From assembly GCA_031259095.1 (NCBI GenBank), contig JAIRLW010000057.1:1-12536 (forward strand): a stretch of DNA of 12,536 nt. The letters run 5' to 3'. A program made the position numbers and the translations under genes. Below, one piece after another: positions 1-7,836 of this stretch. The notes under the pieces were generated by a model that was not told the origin of the DNA, made no database searches, and saw nothing but the letters and a program-made list of their open reading frames with translations. The first letter of the stretch is position 1. Each line of letters starts with the position of its first letter. Source of the DNA: Planctomycetaceae bacterium (GTDB taxonomy: Bacteria; Planctomycetota; Planctomycetia; Pirellulales; Thermoguttaceae).

Positions 1-2109
1 GTCCAGTTCGAGGAACATCTCAACCGACCAAACTCCGGTTTCATCAGGAATAAATCGCCAATGCGGTTGTACCGCAACCGATTGATGAACCAACTCAAAA
101 CCTTCAACCGATTGACTGACCGTTTCAATCGGAAATGCGTAAAAATCAGTGGGGCGGCTTGTTTTTAGCCGGACGTCCAAACCTAACCAATCATCATAAA
201 GTCCAAGTTCATTGCCGTTGGTTAAATCCAGATTCGTACTCAGATTTCCAAACCGTTGACCTTTGTAACCGCCTAAACCGTGAAAATACCGATTTTCCAC
301 CCCACCCGGCATTCCGGCAAAATTCATTTCCACCGCAAAATGAATTCGGTAATCTTTCGGCAAATTGCTAAGCCGGTACGCAATTTCAACCACCGAACTG
401 CCTTCACTTAACGTAATTCCCTTGTCAATCCGAATCATCGCCCCATAAGCATGCGCTTCACGCGATAGAAGAATTTGAACACGTCCCGTTTTTTTACGGA
501 CAACCGCATCGTATTCCGCCAGAACAAACTCTCCGTGTTGACCAACACGCGATTGCCGAACCGCATCGAAATCTGTATCGTAATCGTAAAACAAATCAAT
601 CAGACTTTTACGCGGATACCAATCGTATTGAAGTCTCCGCTCAAGACCTTCCTGCTTAAAAATAATTCTCGGATTGCCATTGCCCTCAAACTGATGACGT
701 TGCACAATTTTTTGATGATACGCTTCGGGTTTTCGGGTTAGTGTTGCCAGAAGATTGTGCGTAATTGATTTAAGGTCTAACTCATACATCATTCCGCCAA
801 GATGAGGAACCGTCAACAAATTGAGTTGATCGTTGGTCAGACGAACTTCGTTTTTACCGTCAAAATTGAAATCGGCGGTTTGCGATTCCACCCATGTTCC
901 CAATCGGTCAGTCGCGGCGTCAATCAGGTTGTCGGACTTAATCAGTTCCCGATAAACCGCATTACGCAAATGCGGCAAGTAAATTCCGCCGAATGCCCCA
1001 TGCCAATAGCCGCAATTACATTGACTCCGGTACAGCGATTCCCGCGCTAAATCAATATCCGCTCCGCTCCAACCTTGCTCTATCGCATTGCAAAGCCGTG
1101 AACTAATATGCATCATCCGGCAATACATTTCGTCCGACTCCGGATAACGAATTTTGAAATTTCGCCAGAAACCGCCGTGCAGGAATTTTTTAATGATAAG
1201 CCAACGGGCATCGTGTTCCATTTCGTTGCGGAGTTGATTGATTTCGAGTTGCTGCTCCGGCTCCAGAACCCATTCGGTCATTTCACGGTAACTGCCGTCG
1301 GGAATATAAATTTTGCCGAGCGGCGGAACCGATGCAACCGCTTCCGACGGTGTTGTGGTAATAATCCAATCGCTGTTTTCCGACAACATATCAAAAAAAC
1401 GGTGTAACCATTTGTCTTCGTAAACATGCCGGTATGTTTCGGGCCAAGAACCGAATTTTTCACCGTCATCAGCGTGAACAAGAATTGCCTGCGGGTCTTG
1501 TTCGGAAACTTCAGCCAAATAGGAAAGAACATCTTCAACTTGACCAAACGGAATCAAATACCGTAATTTTTCACTGCCGGGAAAAACATTGATTGTTTTA
1601 CCGTCGTCTTCGGTCAAATAATGCCGTGTCAGGGCGGAGTCTTTGATTCCGGCGAATTTGAAATGAGAATCGTCCAGGATGGTGTAATACATTCCGGCTT
1701 CCGACAAATCACGCACATAACTTTGTTCCCAAACCCGTTCAGGAATCCAGAGACCGGCAACATCCGCACCTAACCGTTTTTTAAGCCAATCGGAAAACAT
1801 TTCAATTTGTCCGATTCGGTCACGCGGCGGCAACATTGCAAGAATCGGTTCGAAAAACGGTCCTCCAATGATTTCGATTCGATGTTGACGGACAAGAGCA
1901 GCAACCCGTTCCAGATATTCAGGATGTTCTTCTGCCAACCATTCAAATAATGAACCGCTGGTGTGAAGCGTCAATTTGATTTTGCCGTAACCTTCGAAAA
2001 CATCAAGAAAGGGAAGATAACTTTCCTGATAAGCCTGTTCAAAAACATGTCCGAAATTACCGACGGGCTGATGGTTGTGAATAGCGAAAATAAGTCGAAT
2101 AGGTCTCAT
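1..2109 (-). CDS. GH57 family glycoside hydrolase / 4-alpha-glucanotransferase-type enzyme (3' end cut by window edge)
   Basis: This is an open frame from ATG at 2107-2109 to the left edge, 703 codons without a stop. It begins MRPIRLIFAIHNHQPVGNFG, and HNHQP (residues 11-15) is the first conserved region of GH57. WIPERVWE (121-128) is the nucleophile region, with E124 equivalent to E123 of Thermococcus litoralis 4-alpha-glucanotransferase. HADDGEKFG (212-220) carries the acid/base Asp, D214 or D215. The catalytic barrel covers about 1-300, followed by a helical central region and a beta-rich C-terminal part, as in family members with DUF1925 and DUF1926. The T. litoralis enzyme has about 660 residues, so little should be missing. 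The likely role is transfer or hydrolysis of alpha-1,4-glucans in glycogen or maltodextrin metabolism; amylase versus transferase cannot be decided here. There is no signal peptide, so it is probably cytoplasmic. No good Shine-Dalgarno lies upstream of the ATG; HNHQP close to the N-terminus supports this start. Confidence 0.93.
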   Translation of the reverse strand, partial: MRPIRLIFAIHNHQPVGNFGHVFEQAYQESYLPFLDVFEGYGKIKLTLHTSGSLFEWLAEEHPEYLERVAALVRQHRIEIIGGPFFEPILAMLPPRDRIGQIEMFSDWLKKRLGADVAGLWIPERVWEQSYVRDLSEAGMYYTILDDSHFKFAGIKDSALTRHYLTEDDGKTINVFPGSEKLRYLIPFGQVEDVLSYLAEVSEQDPQAILVHADDGEKFGSWPETYRHVYEDKWLHRFFDMLSENSDWIITTTPSEAVASVPPLGKIYIPDGSYREMTEWVLEPEQQLEINQLRNEMEHDARWLIIKKFLHGGFWRNFKIRYPESDEMYCRMMHISSRLCNAIEQGWSGADIDLARESLYRSQCNCGYWHGAFGGIYLPHLRNAVYRELIKSDNLIDAATDRLGTWVESQTADFNFDGKNEVRLTNDQLNLLTVPHLGGMMYELDLKSITHNLLATLTRKPEAYHQKIVQRHQFEGNGNPRIIFKQEGLERRLQYDWYPRKSLIDLFYDYDTDFDAVRQSRVGQHGEFVLAEYDAVVRKKTGRVQILLSREAHAYGAMIRIDKGITLSEGSSVVEIAYRLSNLPKDYRIHFAVEMNFAGMPGGVENRYFHGLGGYKGQRFGNLSTNLDLTNGNELGLYDDWLGLDVRLKTSRPTDFYAFPIETVSQSVEGFELVHQSVAVQPHWRFIPDETGVWSVEMFLELD

Positions 2110-2144
2110 GGGGGGAAATGAAAGAAATTAAAGGGTTAGGTCTG

Positions 2145-2184
2145 TCAATGTGAGAACTCAATGTAAGAGCTCAATGTTAAGAGC
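2145..2184. repeat. Three tandem 13-14 base repeats upstream of the GH57 gene
   Basis: Three adjacent units read TCAATGTGAGAAC (2145-2157), TCAATGTAAGAGC (2158-2170) and TCAATGTTAAGAGC (2171-2184). They lie 36 to 75 bases upstream of the GH57 start codon, inside its probable promoter or leader. Tandem sites of this size can be regulator binding sites, but no regulator is known here, and slippage-generated repeats are an alternative. Confidence 0.6.
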
Positions 2185-2285
2185 GTATCAAAAAAACTTC
2201 TCTAGTATAATCGGCAAAATTTACCGATTTCATCAATTTTGCGGAATGTTTTAAAAATAGGGAGGAGTTATAGGGAATAATGGAA

Positions 2286-2379
2286 AATGTTGTCCCATCA
2301 TGCCCCATTCGTCCCTAATGTCCCTTCACTGAAAAAAATGTTAGCGACCAATGAGACAATAAAGACTGTTGGGACAAAA
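2286..2379. repeat. GTCCC/GGGAC hairpin element, copy 1
   Basis: A 94-base non-coding element nearly identical to 7694-7785 (about six differences, two of them single-base indels). Its ends are imperfect inverted repeats, TTGTCCCATCA (2290-2300) and TGTTGGGACAA (2367-2377). The left half holds GTCCC-type units spaced about 9-10 bases apart and the right half the mirrored GGGAC-type units, so the whole can fold into one long imperfect hairpin. In this copy the right arm has decayed (GCGAC and GAGAC in place of GGGAC). It lies in the gap between GH57 and the broken ORF. The rest of 2110-2457 shows no gene; an 8-base inverted pair GCAAAATT (2214-2221) / AATTTTGC (2235-2242) is also there. Confidence 0.85.
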
Positions 2380-2431
2380 AATTGCCTACCTGAATACTGA
2401 CCGGACAACTACGCTCTCAAAATACTCTCTC

Positions 2432-2457
2432 AAAAAAATTCTGAAATAATCAGAAAC
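2432..2457 (-). terminator. Probable rho-independent terminator
   Basis: Read on the minus strand, a hairpin with 6-base arms TTCTGA and TCAGAA and a 5-base loop (2439-2455) is followed at once by seven T residues (2438-2432). It sits just past the TAA at 2458-2460, so it would end minus-strand transcripts coming from the protease gene and the short ORF beyond it. The stem is short and AT-rich, hence moderate confidence. Confidence 0.6.
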
Positions 2458-2830
2458 TTATTTATCTTTGTCTGGCGTTCCGTAATAATGTTTTAATAAT
2501 AGCGGCGGTGATGTTTGTATTCTTACGGCTTTGCCCAATTCAAAGGTAAAATGTTTTTTTGTGTAACGTGATCCGCTGTCGGTATGTGTTCCGGTGGTAA
2601 TATATTGATTACCGGCTGCAACGGACATGACTGTTGACAATTGTCCGTTAAAGTAACTTCCTGTCTGTTCGATAAACGGCAACAACGGACCAAACGGGGA
2701 AAGCCGAAATAAGTAAGAATTGGGATCTGTGGAAATGTTTAGTCGGTTGTGAAAACCGTAAGGCAGAATGACCCCGTGTGCTGTATGACCCCGTGTGCTG
2801 TGGTTAATAAAAATAGACCAGTTCACTTCG
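2458..2830 (-). pseudogene. Broken ORF downstream of the protease, possible DUF1559 (prepilin-like) remnant
   Basis: A minus-strand frame ends at TAA 2458-2460, directly before a terminator. Its only ATG (2889) lies inside the end of the protease gene, and no convincing start is visible in the gap. The stretch LPYGFHN...SPFGPLLPFIEQTGSYFNG resembles the central part of planctomycete DUF1559 proteins (HNYHD...LPYIEQ..LYN). The hallmark N-terminus, a prepilin-type methylation site with hydrophobic helix, and the C-terminal H-x-DG region are absent. A perfect 17-base tandem duplication lies within it and would shift the frame. I read this as a truncated, decaying fragment. The DUF1559 link rests on a short match and is weak; a coincidental open frame is the alternative. 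Confidence 0.35.
2768..2801. repeat. Perfect 17-base tandem duplication
   Basis: ATGACCCCGTGTGCTGT occurs at 2768-2784 and again at 2785-2801 without mismatch. Seventeen is not a multiple of three, so the duplication changes frame in the minus-strand ORF that spans it. The identity of the copies suggests a recent slippage event. Confidence 0.9.
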
Positions 2831-5800
2831 TTACGTTGTCGCAAATACGGCAACGGACGTCCATGCGGAAACTTCTGAACCTGTTTCAATTCGGAGACGA
2901 ATATAATAAGAAGTCTCCGGTTGTAAACTTGTTAACGAAACAATATTTTTTGCGGAATTATTTGTTATTGTGAATTTCTTTTGAGCATCCCATAATATTC
3001 CGTCAAGCGACCACTGAATCCGGTAAGTGATCCGTCCTGAAAGATAACTGTTAAAGGAAAGTTTTAATGTTTTTGATGTTACGGAATCCAATAGCAATGC
3101 ATCAGGAGCAACCATGCTGTTGGACGCAAGCAATGTTGTTGTATTTGTTTTTGCGGCAGTTCGGCTTCGACCAGTCGAGTTGGACGCGAAAACCTGATAA
3201 GAATACCGCGTCGAAGTATTCAATCCGTTATCAATGTATGATAACGCCGAAGTTGTTCCGATTTGTTCCCATGTTTTTTGTACCGTATCATATCGCTGGA
3301 TGTGATATTCTGTTGCGCCGGCGGCGGCTTTCCAGGTTAAAGCAATAGATTCCGAATCAATCGCGGACGCTTTGAGTTTGGTCGGCGTTGACGGAATCGC
3401 GATGGCGGTTGTAATTGTAATCGGTGTTCCGGCAAGAGATTTTCCGGTCTTTCCCACTGCAATAACCCGAAATTCATATTGCGATTCGGCTTTCAGCGAT
3501 TTAACCGTTAATTCCGTTGTCTTCGAACTTCCGGCAGAAACCCAACGTGTTCCGTTGAATTTTTCGACAAGATAACTCTTGGCTCCCTCAACCGCATTCC
3601 ATGTAAGAGTAATCTGTTTATCCAAAATTTCCGCAACAGAAAGATCGGTCGGAATTGCCGGTGCGGTTGTAACAGATTTTGATTTTGATGCTTCCGAATG
3701 GACGCCGGCTTCTGTTCCTAAGGCAACAATCCGGTATTGATAAACCGTATTCGGATCGCAATCCGTATCAATCCATTCCTTCACCGTTTCCTGCACATCT
3801 GATTGTGTTACGGATTCCCAGAGAATGGAATCTTCCATAGAACGTTCAATTCGGTAACCGGAAGCGCCTTTTACTAAATTCCATGTAATTTTAACAGAAT
3901 CGTTACTCAAAACCGTAATTCGCGGAGCCGACGGAGTTTTGATTCTTGTCGTTACGGTAACTATTTGAGACGGATTACTTGTTCCTGCTTTGCTTGTTGC
4001 TGTAACACGGTAATAATATGTTGCCGTTGATTTATGACCGGAAATAGTTACTTCGGTTGAAACAGCGGAAACCGTTGTTGTTTTTTTCCAGACAGTTCCG
4101 TCGGTTGAACGTTCGACAATATATTGTGTTGCATTTTCGACGGCGTTCCAGAATAATTTGACTTTGCTGTCGTTGACGGCTTGGGCTGTCAATCCGTTTG
4201 GAGACGACGCCGGCGCAAGAGCCGGTGTTGTCAAAGTCAAAATATTCGATGAACTTGATTCTCCGGCTTCGTTCAGAGCAATGACCCGAAAATAATATTT
4301 CATTCCGGCGGCAAGATTAACCGCATTTCCGCTGGTTCCGGTGATCGTTGAACTGCCAAGTTTATTCCAATCACCCGATTTTCCCGTCAACGAATATTCC
4401 AAACGATAAAAATTGGCGCTGTCAACAGCTTTCCAGGACAAATCAATAGTTGACGAATCAATAATTGTTCCCTTCAAACCGGTTGGAGCTTTCGGCAGGG
4501 CAACCGGAGTTGAAACAGTTACGGTATTTGACGGAAGCGATTCTCCGGCTTTGCTGAGAGCAATAATTCTGTATTGATAAATTGTCGAACTTTTGAGATT
4601 ATTGTGCTGAAATGAATTTGACGTTGTTGTTCCGGCGGCAGTCCATTTATTTTTAGCGGAATCAAAAAATTCGACACGATAATTTGTTGCGTGAACCGCC
4701 TTATCCCACGAAAGACGAATCGCGGTATCACTAATCGCCGAACCTTTAATATTCAACGGTGTTGCAGGAATTTCCGCTTGAGTGGCTGCCGATATAATAG
4801 AACTTACTCCGGACGAAACATAATAATTTAAAGCGTAAATCCGATAATAATATTTGGTACTGGAATTGAGTTCGGTATCCGTAAAAGATAAATCGTTACC
4901 GGTACAAATTTCACTCCAACCGCCGCCTGATGAAAGAGAACGTTCAATCCGGTAAGCAGTTGCATTTGAAACCGCTTTCCACGAAACGGTAATTTGTTGA
5001 GAACCGGAAACAACCGCTTTCAAACCGGTTGGAGTTGCCGGTTTTACCGGTTTTGTCAGGGGCATTATGACGATATTCGACCAGTCGGAATTGCCGATTT
5101 CATTGACCGCACGAATTCGGAATTGATAGGCAATTCCAGATGTAACAGAAACGGAAATCTGTGTTTGGTTGGCAGCAGGTTGATCGGCAAACTCCGTCCA
5201 AGTATTTCCGCCGTCGGATGAATATTGTAATACAAATTCCGTTTCATTCCGTGAATTGTCCCGCCATTGAAGTGTAACCGAATTATTCGCAACGGTAATA
5301 ATTGAAAGATTGGTTGGAGTTTCAGGCGGTGAAGGTTCATTTGAAACAAAAAGATCGGCAAAATTCAGGCATCCTCCGCTAACTGCTTTTCCGGCAAGAG
5401 CGGGCAACGGTTTGACGGAGTTAATAATTTGGGCTTTGATTTCCGCCGGAGTCAATGCCGGATTATTTGCTGCAAGAATTGCCGCCGCTGCGGAAACAAA
5501 CGGAGCCGCCATACTGGTTCCTGACATCAAACCGTAAGCGCCGTTTTTTGTCGTACTATAAATCGAAACACCCGGAGCCGCTAAATCAACCGTTGTTTGT
5601 CCGTAATTGCTATTGCTTGCCAGTTGATTGTTTTGGTCAATTGACGCAACCGCAATCAAATTATCAAGATAATTATAACCGGACGGATAATGTGATTTTG
5701 TATCGTTATTGGCGCCGTTATTTCCTGCGGAGGCGGCGACAACAATTCCGGCATCTCCGGCGGCGGCAATCGCCATACCGACGGCGGCGTCTTCGGAGTA

Positions 5801-6829
5801 ATAGCCGAGACTCATGTTAATAACCGCAACATTAACACCGTATGATTTCAAACCGATTACATAATTTATTGCCGAAACAATATTTGCCGTCGAACCGGCG
5901 GAGCCGGAAATAACCTTAACCGGTAAAATCTGAACTCCCGGAGCCGCGCCGACTCCGCCCAAAGCATTATCCGCCGCCGCTCCGATAATTCCTGTAACAT
6001 GCGTTCCGTGTCCGTCCGTATCGGAAACATTCGCATTTCCCAAAACAAAATTCCAGCCGTTAATATCGTCGATAAAACCATTGCCGTCATTATCGATTCC
6101 GTCTCCGGCGATTTCTGCGGTGTTGATCCAGATGTTGTCGCGTAAATCGGGATGAGTTAACGTTGTTCCGCTGTCGAGAACGGCAACAACAACACCTGAT
6201 CCGTCGGAAACCTTCCAAGCCGTACCGACATTGATAGAATCAAGAGCCCATTGTTGGTCAACTTCAGGATCATCAACTTCCTGCGCAACTCCAGATGTTG
6301 TAATAGCATAATTCGGCTGACAGAAATCAAACCAACCGGAATCGGTTAGAAATTCGGATTGTTCGGAGTTTTCTACTTGCGTCAGAAGAAGACCGGGACT
6401 GCCCAAACCGCTTAAAACTGTAATTCCATAAGGAACAAGTTGTTCGGCAATGGAAGCAACAGATGTTACCGTTTGCAGAATTTCCTGATTGAGTTGAACG
6501 ATCCATTGATTCGCAATTTGGTCGGCAACCGTATTGCCGGAATCCGTAAGCGGAGATTCCGAAATTTCAGACGTTGTTTGCGCCGCAATTTGTGTGAAAT
6601 CGGAATTTTCACGTTCCAGTAATTCAAACCAGTCAACAGCAATTTCGGCAACAACTCCGGCAGCAATTCCAGCGGTAACTTCAGTATGATCTGGATGATC
6701 CGGCAGCGTAAGCGGTGAAACGGAAAGAAGTTCACGCATTTCCAGCGATTCCAGATTCAGTGAACGCCGTTTGAAAACCGATGGATTTTTCTTAGATTGC
6801 CGGTTTTTACTGAAAAAAAATACAGACAT
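2831..6829 (-). CDS. Secreted subtilisin-like serine protease (S8) with LEPR-xLL-type N-terminus and nine fibronectin type III domains
   Basis: A 1332-residue protein. Residues 1-23 are basic, then LESLEMRELLS (26-36) resembles the planctomycete LEPR-xLL motif. Residues about 100-185 look like a propeptide, ending in QPNYAITTSG before the mature QWAL. The S8 domain spans about 190-495: catalytic Asp219 (VAVLDSG), His274 (GHGTHVTG), oxyanion Asn370 (ASAGNNG) and Ser439 (SGTSMAAP), all intact. A DGIDNDGNGFIDD insert (243-255) looks like a calcium-binding loop. From about 499 to the end there are nine fibronectin type III units of about 90 residues, each with a pattern such as PTGLKA...ITLSW.A...A..Y.IERS...W...Y.YRV.A. 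No dockerin, sorting signal or C-terminal membrane segment is present. It probably degrades protein outside the cell or at its surface, the Fn3 units acting as spacers or binding modules. There is no clear classical signal peptide, and the ATG at 6827-6829 lacks a Shine-Dalgarno. Confidence 0.95.
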   Translation of the reverse strand: MSVFFFSKNRQSKKNPSVFKRRSLNLESLEMRELLSVSPLTLPDHPDHTEVTAGIAAGVVAEIAVDWFELLERENSDFTQIAAQTTSEISESPLTDSGNTVADQIANQWIVQLNQEILQTVTSVASIAEQLVPYGITVLSGLGSPGLLLTQVENSEQSEFLTDSGWFDFCQPNYAITTSGVAQEVDDPEVDQQWALDSINVGTAWKVSDGSGVVVAVLDSGTTLTHPDLRDNIWINTAEIAGDGIDNDGNGFIDDINGWNFVLGNANVSDTDGHGTHVTGIIGAAADNALGGVGAAPGVQILPVKVISGSAGSTANIVSAINYVIGLKSYGVNVAVINMSLGYYSEDAAVGMAIAAAGDAGIVVAASAGNNGANNDTKSHYPSGYNYLDNLIAVASIDQNNQLASNSNYGQTTVDLAAPGVSIYSTTKNGAYGLMSGTSMAAPFVSAAAAILAANNPALTPAEIKAQIINSVKPLPALAGKAVSGGCLNFADLFVSNEPSPPETPTNLSIITVANNSVTLQWRDNSRNETEFVLQYSSDGGNTWTEFADQPAANQTQISVSVTSGIAYQFRIRAVNEIGNSDWSNIVIMPLTKPVKPATPTGLKAVVSGSQQITVSWKAVSNATAYRIERSLSSGGGWSEICTGNDLSFTDTELNSSTKYYYRIYALNYYVSSGVSSIISAATQAEIPATPLNIKGSAISDTAIRLSWDKAVHATNYRVEFFDSAKNKWTAAGTTTSNSFQHNNLKSSTIYQYRIIALSKAGESLPSNTVTVSTPVALPKAPTGLKGTIIDSSTIDLSWKAVDSANFYRLEYSLTGKSGDWNKLGSSTITGTSGNAVNLAAGMKYYFRVIALNEAGESSSSNILTLTTPALAPASSPNGLTAQAVNDSKVKLFWNAVENATQYIVERSTDGTVWKKTTTVSAVSTEVTISGHKSTATYYYRVTATSKAGTSNPSQIVTVTTRIKTPSAPRITVLSNDSVKITWNLVKGASGYRIERSMEDSILWESVTQSDVQETVKEWIDTDCDPNTVYQYRIVALGTEAGVHSEASKSKSVTTAPAIPTDLSVAEILDKQITLTWNAVEGAKSYLVEKFNGTRWVSAGSSKTTELTVKSLKAESQYEFRVIAVGKTGKSLAGTPITITTAIAIPSTPTKLKASAIDSESIALTWKAAAGATEYHIQRYDTVQKTWEQIGTTSALSYIDNGLNTSTRYSYQVFASNSTGRSRTAAKTNTTTLLASNSMVAPDALLLDSVTSKTLKLSFNSYLSGRITYRIQWSLDGILWDAQKKFTITNNSAKNIVSLTSLQPETSYYIRLRIETGSEVSAWTSVAVFATT

Positions 6830-6840
6830 TGGAGAATATT

Positions 6841-6876
6841 ACTATTTGTAAAATTGCGTAAAATACAACAAATAGT
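6841..6876. promoter_or_regulatory. Nine-base inverted repeat in the protease leader
   Basis: ACTATTTGT (6841-6849) and ACAAATAGT (6868-6876) are perfect inverted repeats 11 bases upstream of the protease start codon. Between them GTAAAAT occurs twice (6848-6854 and 6858-6864). This could be an operator or a leader-RNA hairpin covering the translation start. The rest of the divergent intergenic region up to the repeats at 7105 is AT-rich and shows no gene; TATACT at 6963-6968 is a possible plus-strand -10 element without a clear -35. Confidence 0.45.
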
Positions 6877-7104
6877 CTGTTTTATTGGTTTACGAAAACT
6901 ACAAAGATTACGATGACATTGATGAAAAAATTTTGGTATTCCGAAAAGTGATGAGAAATATTATACTCCTTTCATCGAAAATGAAAATTGAAAAAATTGA
7001 ATTTTAAAAAGAAAACGGGAAATCCGACTTCTTTTTATGACGATAGTAGAATTTGTAGAAAATGTTGTAAAATAATTTTTTTACTACGACCCTTTTTACC
7101 CTAC

Positions 7105-7120
7105 TTACCTAATTACCTAA
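7105..7120 (+). promoter_or_regulatory. Tandem TTACCTAA repeat in the leader of the 102-residue gene
   Basis: TTACCTAA occurs twice without a gap (7105-7112, 7113-7120), preceded by related TTACC (7096-7100) within a run of TACC-type words. It lies 30-45 bases before the ATG at 7150, upstream of the ribosome binding site. Direct repeats here could be a binding site for a regulator; no motif is recognised. Confidence 0.4.
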
Positions 7121-7135
7121 TACTTTCAAAGATAC

Positions 7136-7141
7136 AAGGAG
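7136..7141 (+). promoter_or_regulatory. Strong Shine-Dalgarno AAGGAG
   Basis: AAGGAG ends 8 bases before ATG 7150. It decides the start at 7150 against an ATG at 6988 in the same frame. It is the best ribosome binding site in the window; most other genes here have none or a weak one. Confidence 0.8.
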
Positions 7142-7149
7142 TATTACCC

Positions 7150-7458
7150 ATGTCTGGTGTTCAGGAAATCGACAAAGTTCTCCAATCTGTACGTCATGCG
7201 GCTTACCAATTTGGTCTTTTTTCTGAGGGGGCGATGGGGCAACAGATTTTATTACTGGGTGATTCATTTTACGGTTATCGTTTTACATCCAAAGAGTTTA
7301 CGGCGGTTTGGTCGGCTTCGGATCAGACGTTGAAAATATTTGATCTTAACGGCAAATGTCTTGGTCATTCACTTTTATATGTCCGAGTTGATCAGTTAAT
7401 TGACGGACAAGGTTCGATTCGCCTTTCCGATTCTTACGCAACACGAAAAGTTGCCTGA
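7150..7458 (+). CDS. Small conserved-looking protein of unknown function (102 aa)
   Basis: The gene starts at the ATG preceded by AAGGAG with 8-base spacing. The product, MSGVQEIDKVLQSVRHAAYQ..., begins with an amphipathic helix (about 1-22). A probable small beta-rich part follows: QQILLLGDSFYGYRFTSKEF, then TAVWSASDQTLKIFDLNGKCLG, then a short tail. There is no signal peptide or membrane segment, so it should be cytoplasmic. Coding character is good (third-position pattern like its neighbours, strong ribosome binding site). I do not recognise a family. It is transcribed divergently from the protease, across 320 bases, so shared control is possible but unsupported. An upstream in-frame extension to 6988 is rich in Lys, Cys and Pro and looks like untranslated leader. 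Confidence 0.8.
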   Translation: MSGVQEIDKVLQSVRHAAYQFGLFSEGAMGQQILLLGDSFYGYRFTSKEFTAVWSASDQTLKIFDLNGKCLGHSLLYVRVDQLIDGQGSIRLSDSYATRKVA

Positions 7459-7539
7459 TTTATTTTGGAGTTTTTTGGGCAGCAGTCTGGTCAATATCAG
7501 GTAGATGAGCTTACTATCAGATCGCTTACCTTTAGCAGT

Positions 7540-7684
7540 TATACCGTTTTCCTTTTAAAAACCTGTTTTATCTTTTCGTTTATACCGTTTTCACTTTAAA
7601 AACCAGTTTTATCTTTTTGTTTAACTCCGCAATTTAAGGTGTTTTTACAGTTCAAAAACCGGTTTTTAAAGTGAAAACAGTATA
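7540..7684. repeat. 41-base tandem repeat with inverted third arm (hairpin element)
   Basis: Two adjacent 41-base units beginning TATACCGTTTTC (7540-7580 and 7581-7621) differ at four positions. The first 30 bases of the second unit (7581-7610) recur inverted at 7655-7684 with two mismatches, giving a long stem around a 44-base loop. The inner ends contain near-palindromic AAAACCGGTTTT (7655-7666). The element lies downstream of the 102-residue gene and ends ten bases before the second GTCCC element. It carries no ORF. Region 7459-7539 before it shows nothing recognisable. Confidence 0.85.
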
Positions 7685-7693
7685 ATCATGCCC

Positions 7694-7785
7694 AATGTTG
7701 TCCCATCATGTCCCATTCGTCCCTAATGTCCCTTCACTGAAAAAATGTTAGGGACAATGGGACAATAAGGACTGTTGGGACAAAA
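7694..7785. repeat. GTCCC/GGGAC hairpin element, copy 2
   Basis: This 92-base copy of the element at 2286-2379 is in the same orientation. The left half holds four GTCCC words and the right half GGGAC, GGGAC, GGAC and GGGAC. TTAGGGAC-AATGGGAC is the reverse complement of the left-arm GTCCCATTCGTCCCTAA except for one missing base. It is the better preserved hairpin of the two. Both copies are intergenic and non-coding. A REP- or MITE-like mobile repeat is the likeliest reading. Confidence 0.87.
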
Positions 7786-7836
7786 GATTAGGAAACATTT
7801 CGGCGAAACATTGCTTTTGAAAGTTGTATTCTGGTT

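Noticed and set aside
135..1547. Several plus- and minus-strand ORFs of 80-100 codons in the left region
   Set aside because: They lie inside the GH57 frame, which carries all family motifs; the short ORFs have no recognisable domains.
2831..5330. Long DNA-level tandem repeat array in the protease gene
   Set aside because: The nine Fn3 units are similar as protein but well diverged in DNA, so there is no evidence of recent repeat expansion.
6988..7149. In-frame upstream extension of the 102-residue gene from ATG 6988
   Set aside because: The AAGGAG at 7136-7141 fits the ATG at 7150, and the extension has a composition typical of an AT-rich leader.
7540..7684. CRISPR array
   Set aside because: Only two direct units lie next to each other without spacers, and the third is inverted; no cas genes are present.
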